This document shows positions 40,743-47,827 of a stretch of DNA of 64,000 bases, one piece after another. Made by a program: the position numbers and the translations under genes. The stretch is from the NCBI RefSeq assembly GCF_023062595.1, contig NZ_JALLAN010000002.1, forward strand, positions 124,001 to 188,000. The letters are read 5' to 3'. Numbering within the stretch: the first letter of the stretch is position 1; the number at the start of each line of letters is the position of its first letter. The notes under the pieces are model-generated. The model ran no database searches. It was not told the origin of the DNA and was given only the letters and a program-made list of their open reading frames with translations. This DNA is from Arthrobacter rhizosphaerae. Its GTDB lineage: Bacteria > Actinomycetota > Actinomycetes > Actinomycetales > Micrococcaceae.

Positions 40743-42070
40743 GACTTGGCGTTCTGGCTCGCCAGCTCGTCGTTGATGGCCGTATCAAGCGCTCTGAGGC
40801 CCGAAGCCACATTGTCGGCTCCGCAGTCCGACACGATCTTGTTCAGTGCTTCTGCAGCCGCCTGCTTAATCGGGACAAAGTTGATCGCGGAGGGGAAGGC
40901 CTTGGAAGAGTCCTTCAGGGCATCCTGGACCACGCCCCAGCGGGGATCGTTGTAGACGGTGGCGGCATCGACGTCGGCGTTAACCGGGACGCGGACAATG
41001 GGCTGCTTGCCGGCTGTCATGCCTGCCTTCTGGCCGTCGGCAGAGACCAGGTAGTCGATGACCTGCTTGGTCTTGTCCGGCTTGCCGTTGCTGGCGGTGA
41101 CGTAGATGTTCTCGCCTTCTGCCAGGACCGTGTTGTCAGCGGAGCCCTTGGGCGCTTCGATGACCTCGTACTTGTCCTTGCCCAGGGCGGTGTCGAACGA
41201 GGCGAAGTTGTACGGGCCGGTGAGGATGATGCCGGTCTTGCCCGTCTGGAAGAACGGGGAGGCGACGCTGGTGGCGGCCGTAAGCGCGCCGGGCTGGGTG
41301 TTTCCCGGGGTGCAGAACTGCTGCTTGATCCAGGTGACGCTCTTCTCGGTTTCGGCGCTCGAAGCGGAGGCAGCGAATTTTCCGTCGCCTTCGTCCTTGA
41401 GGTAGGACCCGCCGTCCTGCCAGATGTAGGAGGAAGCCCACCAGCCCAGGTAGCCGCGCTCCGTGGAACCGGGAACGGTCATACCGTAGGTGTCTGCCTG
41501 GCCGTTGCCGTCAGGGTCCTTGGTGGCAAAGGCTTCGGCCAGGGCGGCCAGGTCCTCCTGGGTCTTGGGAACGGGCAGCCCCAGCTTTTCGCGCCAGTCC
41601 TTGCGGATCATTGTCACCATGGTCTGCCGGGAGAACGGAACCCCATAGGTGGCACCGTCCAGACCCTTGGCCTCGTCCCAGAGGGAGTCGGCAATCTTGT
41701 CGTTGCCTGTGACCGTGGACTTGTCCAGCTTCTGCAGGTAGCCCTGGGCGGTGTAGTTGCCCAGTGCGGCGGAATCGTTGATCACGATGTCCGGCAGGTC
41801 CTTCGACGCGGCGCGGGTCTGGAGCTGCTGATCGAGGTCCGGGACGCCCTGGAAGTTGACCTGTACGCCGGTCTTCGCGGTGAACTCCTTGAACAGGGCG
41901 GCGTAGGTGGTGGCGGCGTCGGTGCCGGCGCGTGCCCAGACTTCAATGGGCTGGCCGTCATCGGTTGCCGCCGGCGCGGAGGAACCAGAGCTGCAGCCGG
42001 TGAGGACGGCGGCAGAGGCGACGGTAAACGCCAAGGCAACGCGGGAACGGGACTTAAACTTCGAATCCAC
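40739..42070 (-). CDS. Extracellular solute-binding lipoprotein (family 1 sugar-binding)
   Basis: A 443-residue substrate-binding protein. The basic N-terminus, hydrophobic core and lipobox LTGC (Cys near residue 26) mark a lipoprotein. The mature part has the sugar-binding fold features IEVWARAGTD and ILTGPYNFASFD, and the usual length. It is the first gene of the transporter-gudD operon, and its start faces udh across a 100-base region with a perfect palindrome. The specificity for uronic or aldaric acids is inferred from the neighbours. Confidence 0.93.
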   Translation of the reverse strand: MDSKFKSRSRVALAFTVASAAVLTGCSSGSSAPAATDDGQPIEVWARAGTDAATTYAALFKEFTAKTGVQVNFQGVPDLDQQLQTRAASKDLPDIVINDSAALGNYTAQGYLQKLDKSTVTGNDKIADSLWDEAKGLDGATYGVPFSRQTMVTMIRKDWREKLGLPVPKTQEDLAALAEAFATKDPDGNGQADTYGMTVPGSTERGYLGWWASSYIWQDGGSYLKDEGDGKFAASASSAETEKSVTWIKQQFCTPGNTQPGALTAATSVASPFFQTGKTGIILTGPYNFASFDTALGKDKYEVIEAPKGSADNTVLAEGENIYVTASNGKPDKTKQVIDYLVSADGQKAGMTAGKQPIVRVPVNADVDAATVYNDPRWGVVQDALKDSSKAFPSAINFVPIKQAAAEALNKIVSDCGADNVASGLRALDTAINDELASQNAKS

Positions 42071-42083
42071 TCTGATTCTCCTT

Positions 42084-42097
42084 TTTACATATGTAAA
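42084..42097. promoter_or_regulatory. Palindromic operator candidate between the transporter and udh
   Basis: TTTACATATGTAAA is a perfect 14-base palindrome just upstream of the binding-protein start and within the shared promoter region of udh. It is a plausible site for the IclR regulator encoded at 43050 or for another dimeric repressor. Confidence 0.6.
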
Positions 42098-42170
42098 TCT
42101 CTGTTATCATGTGAAACGTACTTTATGAGAGTATGATCAAGCTCACAGACTGTCAACCGTCGGAGGTATC

Positions 42171-43004
42171 TTGTCTGCAGTCCCGAACCCCCAGACCATC
42201 GCCCTGACCGGCGGTGCCGGCATGATGGCCACACTGCTGCGGCCGTACCTCGCCGACGCCGGTCATACGGTGCGGCTGCTGGACCTGGCGGAAGCCGCCC
42301 ACCCCCGCCCCACCGAGTCCGTCCACGTGGGATCCGTGGCCGATCCGGAGTTCATGACGAGCGCCCTTGAAGGGGCCGCCGCCGTGATCCACCTGGGCGG
42401 CCTGCACCGCGAGAAGACCTGGGCCGAGCTGGTGGCCACCAACATCACCGGCACCCAGGTGACGCTGGAAGCGGCGCGCGTCAACGGCGTCGGGCGCGTC
42501 CTCCTGGCCAGCTCAACGCATGCCGTGGGCTTCCACCCGACGGAAGCGGCGGCACAGGACTCGGTACTTATTCCGCGGCCGGACACCTACTACGGCGTCA
42601 GCAAAGCCGCGGTGGAGGCGCTGGGCAGCCTCTACGCCGACAAATACGGCATGAAAGTGGTCAGCGCCCGGATCGGCACCGGCGGCGATCGGCCCGCCAA
42701 CGTGAGGACGCTGGGTTCCTGGCTGTCTCCGGCGGATTCCTACCGGCTGGTGGAAGCCACCCTGAGCGATGTGGGGGCGCCCGGGCATCACGTGGTGTGG
42801 GCCGTTTCCGCAAATACCCGCGGGTGGGCAAGCCTCGAGGCCGGCCGCCGCATCGGATTCGAGCCGGTGGACGACGCGGAAGCATTTGCCTATGGCGTGG
42901 ACACCACGGCGCGGGACGAATGGGCGGAGCTTTTGGGCGGCGCCTGGGCAAGCGATAGCCATAGGGTGGGAGTAGACAACTACCCGCACCTGGCCGTGAA
43001 GTGA
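42171..43004 (+). CDS. udh: Uronate dehydrogenase (NAD-dependent epimerase/dehydratase fold)
   Basis: A 277-residue short-chain Rossmann protein with TGGAGMMATLLRPYL (GxxGxxG at residues 15-20), the serine pair ASSTHAVGF and the catalytic YGVSK (about residues 143-147). Size and pattern match uronate dehydrogenases, which oxidise D-glucuronate or D-galacturonate to the aldarolactone. The start is TTG 42171 with GGAGG four bases upstream; no better ATG or GTG keeps the nucleotide motif at the right place. It supplies glucarate to GudD and is divergent from the transporter operon. Confidence 0.85.
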   Translation: MSAVPNPQTIALTGGAGMMATLLRPYLADAGHTVRLLDLAEAAHPRPTESVHVGSVADPEFMTSALEGAAAVIHLGGLHREKTWAELVATNITGTQVTLEAARVNGVGRVLLASSTHAVGFHPTEAAAQDSVLIPRPDTYYGVSKAAVEALGSLYADKYGMKVVSARIGTGGDRPANVRTLGSWLSPADSYRLVEATLSDVGAPGHHVVWAVSANTRGWASLEAGRRIGFEPVDDAEAFAYGVDTTARDEWAELLGGAWASDSHRVGVDNYPHLAVK

Positions 43005-43049
43005 CATGCCCATACTGGGGCAGTGGCAGAGGCAGAAGGAGGATCGGTG

Positions 43050-43859
43050 ATGGCACCGGTGGAGGTACAGTCCGGCCCGGGCGTGGGCGCGTCCGGGGAT
43101 GTAAAACTGGTGAAATCGGCGGAGCGCACCATAGCGATCCTGGAGCTCCTGGCCGGCGCGCCCCAGCCGCTCACCACGGCGGAGATCTTCAAGCTGACCG
43201 GCTATCCGCGGTCCAGCCTGCACTGGCTGCTGCTGACGCTGCTGGAGCGCAATTGGATCGAGCAGACCCCCGAAGGTGGGTACCGGATCGGCACCCACGC
43301 GCTGCTGTGCGGTACGGCCTACCTGGACCGGGATCCGGTGATGGAGCACGTTTCCGCTGTCCTGGAGAAGGTCCGCAACGCCACCACATTCACCACGCAC
43401 TATGCCCGGCTGGACCGCTCGGACGTCATCTATCTGGCGACGCGGCAGGCCGTTGACCGCCGCAGGCTCTCCTCCCGGGTGGGCCGCAAGCTGCCTGCCC
43501 AGGTGACCGCCCTCGGCAAAGCTATGCTCGCCGAGTACACCGATGTCGAGGTCCGGCAGCGTATCGGTGACGGCCCCTACGCCCAGCTCACCCCGAACTC
43601 CGTGCCGGACTTTGGCGCGCTGCAGCGCGAACTGGCTGACTTCCGGAAGACGGGCCACTCCATCGAATGGGAGCAGAACACTGTGGGGCTCTGTTGCGTC
43701 AGCGTTGTGGTTCCGTACCGGATCCCCGGCACCGATGCTATGAGCTGTTCCATCCCCAAGGAACTTGCCACCGAGGAAGTTCTGCGCAAGACGGTGGCCA
43801 CCCTGGAAGCAGCCGCCGCTGAACTGGCCCGAACCCTCCGCGCAGCCGGAATCCGCTAG
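43050..43859 (+). CDS. IclR family transcriptional regulator
   Basis: A 269-residue regulator. The winged helix-turn-helix is at about residues 20-80 (SAERTIAILELLAGA, then TTAEIFKLTGYPRSSLHWLL). The effector domain follows, with LPAQVTALGKAML and the later CCVSVVVPYRIPG. ATG 43050 has AAGGAGG seven bases upstream and is preferred to GTG 43023. It lies 45 bases after udh and is probably co-transcribed with it. It most likely controls the uronate genes, with a uronate or pathway intermediate as ligand. Confidence 0.9.
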   Translation: MAPVEVQSGPGVGASGDVKLVKSAERTIAILELLAGAPQPLTTAEIFKLTGYPRSSLHWLLLTLLERNWIEQTPEGGYRIGTHALLCGTAYLDRDPVMEHVSAVLEKVRNATTFTTHYARLDRSDVIYLATRQAVDRRRLSSRVGRKLPAQVTALGKAMLAEYTDVEVRQRIGDGPYAQLTPNSVPDFGALQRELADFRKTGHSIEWEQNTVGLCCVSVVVPYRIPGTDAMSCSIPKELATEEVLRKTVATLEAAAAELARTLRAAGIR

Positions 43860-44056
43860 CGCGATTGGCACCGCCACGGGGGCGGCGCTGGCCGCACCCT
43901 TGGCCCTTCCCGGCCTGGAATTACCTACGCGGAGAGCATAGTTGGCCGCAAGCTGACGTTGTTGCGGGTGAAGGGCCGTGGCCGCTGAGGTCCATGAGCA
44001 TGCTGTCCTGGCCTGCAACGGGCACTACTTCTACATGGGTAATGCTGGGCTGATGC

Positions 44057-45661
44057 TCATCCGCCGGCCTCAGCCTTTTCTGCAGCAGGAACCACTTCGC
44101 CGTCGATTCGTCGGTTGAGCTGCCAGGGGTTGGCGTCCTGCAGCGCCTCCGGGAGAAGCTCCTGGGGGATGTTCTGGTAGGCGACGGGGCGCAGGAAGCG
44201 GTTGATGGCGAGGGTTCCTACGGAGGTGGTGCGGGAGTCTGAGGTGGCGGGAAAGGGTCCACCGTGGACCATGGCATGGCCGACTTCGACTCCGGTGGGC
44301 CAGCCGTTGATGATGATGCGGCCGACTTTCTGCTCCAGGGCCGGGATCAGGGGTGCCGCGGTGCGGTAGTCCTCCTCGGTCAGCTGCAGCGATGCGGTGA
44401 GCTGGCCTTCCAGCCTGCTGATGGCCTCGATCAGGTCCTGGATGCTGGTGTAGCGGATGACCAGGGACGCAGCGCCGAAGATCTCCTCGTGAAGGACTTC
44501 GTTGGTGACGAAGTCCTTGACCTGGGTCCCGAAGATGGCAGGAGCCGGGGCGTTCTCGGTCTCCCCTTCCAGTCCCTTACCAATAAGGTCTACGCCTGTT
44601 GCGCTGCCGAGTGCTTCGGTTCCTGCGTTCCAGGATCCGGCGATGCCTTCGGTGAGCATGGTCTGCCCGGCGCAGGCCGAAACAGCGCGCGCGACGGCGG
44701 CGGCGAGTTTGTCCCCTGCCTCACCTTCGGGGGCGAAGAGCAGCCCGGGGGAGGTGCAGAGCTGGCCGGAGCTAGCGGTGACAGAGGTGACGTACTGCTG
44801 TGCCAAGGCATCGACGTCGCCTTTGAGGGCGCCATCGAAGACGAAGACCGGGTTCAGCGAAGACATTTCGGCGTAGACAGGGATCGGCTCAGGGCGGGCG
44901 GCGGCGGTGCGCATCAGGGCGACGCCAGCGGACTGGGAGCCGGTGAAGCCGACAGCCTTGATGGCGGGGTCAGCGACGAGGGCCTGGCCGATGCTCGCGC
45001 CGGGCCCGTAGACCAGGGAGAACACGCCGGGGTGCAAGCCGAAGTCCTTGACGGCCTTCACGACGGCGTGCCCGACGAGTTCGCCGGTGCCGGGATGGGC
45101 GTTGTGGGCCTTGAAAACCACGGGGCACCCTGCAGCGAGGGCAGAGGCGGTGTCACCACCGGCGGTGGAGAAGGCGAACGGGAAGTTGCTGGCACCGAAC
45201 ACGGCGACGGGGCCGAGCGGGATCTGGCGCTGGCGGATGTCCGCGCGGGGCAGGGGAGTGCGGTCCGGGATTGCGGGATCGATGCGGACGCCGCGGAAGT
45301 CACCCGTGCGGACAACTGTTGCGAAGAGGCGCAGCTGGCCGGTGGTGCGAGCACGCTCGCCCTGGAGGCGGGCGGTGGGCAAGCCGGTTTCCTGGCTGGC
45401 GCGGTTAATCAGTTCCTCGCCGATGGCCTCAATGTTGTCCGCGACGGCTTCCAGGAAGCCGGCATGGGCTTCCGGGTCAAGGGTGGAGAAGGAAGCGTAC
45501 GCCTCGGCGGCTGCTGCGGTAGCTGTCCTGAGCTGGTCCTCGGTAAGCAGTGAGTACACGGGGTCGAGCTGCTCGTTAGTGGCGGGGTTGTAGCCGAAGG
45601 TGGTTTTTCCTCCGCCGATAACAGTTTGTCCGGCGATCAGGGAGTGTCCGGTAGGGGTCAC
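44057..45661 (-). CDS. 2-Oxoglutarate semialdehyde dehydrogenase (NADP aldehyde dehydrogenase family)
   Basis: A 534-residue aldehyde dehydrogenase. The catalytic cysteine is in TASSGQLCTSPG (about residue 310). The general-base glutamate is in YAEMSSLNPVFV, and FGASNFPFAFSTAGGD is the Rossmann entry typical of the alpha-ketoglutaric semialdehyde subgroup. It lies 41 bases downstream of the dehydratase gene on the same strand. It completes the route from 5-dehydro-4-deoxyglucarate to 2-oxoglutarate, feeding the TCA cycle. Confidence 0.92.
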   Translation of the reverse strand: MTPTGHSLIAGQTVIGGGKTTFGYNPATNEQLDPVYSLLTEDQLRTATAAAAEAYASFSTLDPEAHAGFLEAVADNIEAIGEELINRASQETGLPTARLQGERARTTGQLRLFATVVRTGDFRGVRIDPAIPDRTPLPRADIRQRQIPLGPVAVFGASNFPFAFSTAGGDTASALAAGCPVVFKAHNAHPGTGELVGHAVVKAVKDFGLHPGVFSLVYGPGASIGQALVADPAIKAVGFTGSQSAGVALMRTAAARPEPIPVYAEMSSLNPVFVFDGALKGDVDALAQQYVTSVTASSGQLCTSPGLLFAPEGEAGDKLAAAVARAVSACAGQTMLTEGIAGSWNAGTEALGSATGVDLIGKGLEGETENAPAPAIFGTQVKDFVTNEVLHEEIFGAASLVIRYTSIQDLIEAISRLEGQLTASLQLTEEDYRTAAPLIPALEQKVGRIIINGWPTGVEVGHAMVHGGPFPATSDSRTTSVGTLAINRFLRPVAYQNIPQELLPEALQDANPWQLNRRIDGEVVPAAEKAEAGG

Positions 45662-45702
45662 GGTGGTTCCTCCTAGTGAAGGGTGGATCAGGAGACGGTT
45701 GA

Positions 45703-46617
45703 TCAGGAGATGGCAGCGATGAGGGCCTTGAGGTCCGCGAGGTCCTGCTCGGCGAGGTTCTGAAGCGGCGGGCGGACCGGCCCGGCGGAGCGGCCGATGG
45801 CTTCCAGTCCACCCTTGACGATGGACACGGAATATCCTTTCACGCGGTCGCGGATATCCAGGTACGGGATCACAAAGTCGTTGAGCTTCTTGTTGACGGC
45901 CACGCGGTCGTTGTTGCGCACGTCCTGGTAGAAGTCCAGAGCGAACTGCGGGACAAAGTTGTACATGGCGCTTGAGTAGGTGCTCATGCCAAGCTGCAGC
46001 AGCGGCAGCGCAAACGTCTCGGCCGTGGGCAGGCCGCCCAGGTAGAACAGCCGGTCTCCCAGTTTCGCGTAGACGCGGGCATCGTGCTCAAGGTCGCCCA
46101 CGCCGTCCTTGAAGCCGATAAGGTTTTCGTGCCGGTCCGCCAGGGCTGCCACCGTGGTGTCCTTGTAGATGGCATTGGCGCGGTTGTAGATGATGACACC
46201 CAGTGAGGTCGCGCTGCAGATGGCGCTCACGTGGTCAATGAGGCCGGCCTGATCGGCTTCCGTCAGGTACGGGGGCAGGAGCAGGAGGCCCTCCGCGCCT
46301 GCCGCTTCGGCACCCCTGGCGTTCTCGATGGCTTGGGCGGTGGATCCGCCGGCAGAGGCGAGGACAGGAACCTGGCCCCCCACTTCATCGACGGCCGTGC
46401 GGACTACGCGCTCTGATTCGGCCGGAGTCAGTGAGAAGCCTTCGCCGGTACCGCCGGCCGCGAAAAGGCCTGCCACCGGGAAGCTCGCCTGCCACGCCAG
46501 ATGCTTGCGGTAGTTCTCCTCATCGAACTGCAGCTCGGCGTCGAATGAGGTGACAGGGAAGGACAACAGGCCTTCCTTGAGGGTGTCCGCCAGTTCCTGG
46601 GGTGAGTACTTTGCCAC
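45703..46617 (-). CDS. kdgD: 5-Dehydro-4-deoxyglucarate dehydratase (DHDPS/NAL superfamily)
   Basis: A 304-residue class I aldolase-fold enzyme. The Schiff-base lysine is in [11 protein letters not shown] (about residue 186). [20 protein letters not shown] carries the family's substrate loop, and the catalytic tyrosine is in [11 protein letters not shown]. Length and motifs fit KdgD, which decarboxylates and dehydrates 5-dehydro-4-deoxyglucarate to 2-oxoglutarate semialdehyde. It is upstream of the semialdehyde dehydrogenase. A palindrome in its promoter fits control by the LysR gene next to it. Confidence 0.92.
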   Translation of the reverse strand: MAKYSPQELADTLKEGLLSFPVTSFDAELQFDEENYRKHLAWQASFPVAGLFAAGGTGEGFSLTPAESERVVRTAVDEVGGQVPVLASAGGSTAQAIENARGAEAAGAEGLLLLPPYLTEADQAGLIDHVSAICSATSLGVIIYNRANAIYKDTTVAALADRHENLIGFKDGVGDLEHDARVYAKLGDRLFYLGGLPTAETFALPLLQLGMSTYSSAMYNFVPQFALDFYQDVRNNDRVAVNKKLNDFVIPYLDIRDRVKGYSVSIVKGGLEAIGRSAGPVRPPLQNLAEQDLADLKALIAAIS

Positions 46618-46706
46618 GGTGTGGTCCTCCGCTGTTCGCGCCGCGGACGGCGGGCTGATCTTTGTGTCCAGAGTAAGCAGGAAGAGTTATGCCCGTCCAA
46701 GAGTTT

Positions 46707-46728
46707 TTAGGTATGCCTCGATACCTAA
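46707..46728. promoter_or_regulatory. LysR-type operator candidate in the kdgD promoter
   Basis: TTAGGTAT-n6-ATACCTAA is a perfect inverted repeat and contains a T-n11-A core, the general form of LysR binding sites. It lies about 90 bases upstream of kdgD and just past the lysR stop. Confidence 0.65.
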
Positions 46729-46746
46729 CCGGCATCACTAGTTATT

Positions 46747-47649
46747 CTATTGGGCATTCATAGGGTGGTCACGGGAGAAGCGGAACTCCCCCAGAAGCCT
46801 TCGCAGCGCGGGATTTTCCACGCCTTTGATCCAGATCGCATGCAATTCGACTGTGTCATTACTCTGTATTGACAGTGGAAGGTACTTCACCCCCTCGATG
46901 TTCAGTAGTGCAGCGGATGCGGGAACGAGCGCTACCCCTCGTCCGGCCGCCACGAGGGAGACCATGGTGACCATCTGGCTGACGACATGAACGACGTTCG
47001 CGTGCCGGATAGGGAACATCCGGACTACAAGGTCATAGAAGTACCTAGCTTCCGTTGGTGAGTGCATGATGAGTGACTCATTTTTGAAGTCCTCGTAGAT
47101 GAGGTCGCGGCCAAGGCCCGCGAGCCGATGGCTGGAAGGAACCGCGAGCAGCATTGACTCGCGGTAGAGCAATCGCGAGTCAAAAGTCTCCTCGTCAAAC
47201 GGCGGACGCGCCAGGCCTAGATCCAGTTCACCCGTCAACAAACCGTTGATTTGCTTGCCTGTCACCTGCTCGGAGAGTTCGACGTCCACGTCCGGCAGGA
47301 GCCGTCCGATTTCCTCAAGCAAAGGCCCCAAGACGTTCAACGCGCTTGCGGCGGTAAATCCAATGCGCAGGAAGCCGGAACGACCGGAGGCTATTCTTCG
47401 GGCAGCCGTGGGAGCACGTTCTGCCAGGGCCATCAGGCGTCTCGCCTCGTCCAAGAATGCCAGCCCGGCGGGTGTCAGCTGAACGTTTCTGTTGTTCCGT
47501 TCGAAGAGACTGGTTCCCACAATCTTTTCAAGCTTTTGGATCAGTCGGCTCAGCGGGGGCTGGGTCATTTCCAAGCGTTCAGCGGCACGACCAAAGTGGA
47601 GCTCTTCGGCGACGGCGATGAAGCCGGCAAGCTGATCAAAGGTAAACAT
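46747..47649 (-). CDS. LysR family transcriptional regulator
   Basis: A 300-residue regulator with the N-terminal helix-turn-helix (FIAVAEELHFGRAAERLEMT, then QPPLSRLIQKLE, residues about 8-55) and a periplasmic-binding-like effector domain (about 90-295). ATG 47649 has AAAGG five bases upstream; a TTG four codons earlier is less likely. It precedes kdgD and the semialdehyde dehydrogenase on the same strand. It is a good candidate activator of that pair, through the palindrome at 46707-46728. Confidence 0.9.
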   Translation of the reverse strand: MFTFDQLAGFIAVAEELHFGRAAERLEMTQPPLSRLIQKLEKIVGTSLFERNNRNVQLTPAGLAFLDEARRLMALAERAPTAARRIASGRSGFLRIGFTAASALNVLGPLLEEIGRLLPDVDVELSEQVTGKQINGLLTGELDLGLARPPFDEETFDSRLLYRESMLLAVPSSHRLAGLGRDLIYEDFKNESLIMHSPTEARYFYDLVVRMFPIRHANVVHVVSQMVTMVSLVAAGRGVALVPASAALLNIEGVKYLPLSIQSNDTVELHAIWIKGVENPALRRLLGEFRFSRDHPMNAQ

Positions 47650-47827
47650 GTGGCCTTTCAATTATCACTGGCGTCAGTCGTCCAGCGACGATCCCGTCGA
47701 CTACCTGATTCTCCTCCGGTTCCCGGTTCATAGAAAACCACCCCGACATCGAAGATCGCGAGTAGCGCCTAAAGGTTCCGTCGATGGGTCAGGGACTGTG
47801 CGCGGGCCGGGCGCCCCGGCCATGTCC

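Noticed and set aside
42513..44018. A 501-codon minus-strand frame
   Set aside because: Antisense to udh and the IclR gene; no motif and a composition rich in Gly, Arg and His.
43860..44056. Possible small gene between the IclR and aldehyde dehydrogenase genes
   Set aside because: Short frames only, no ribosome site, no recognisable motif.
44264..45553. A 429-codon plus-strand frame
   Set aside because: Antisense to the aldehyde dehydrogenase gene.
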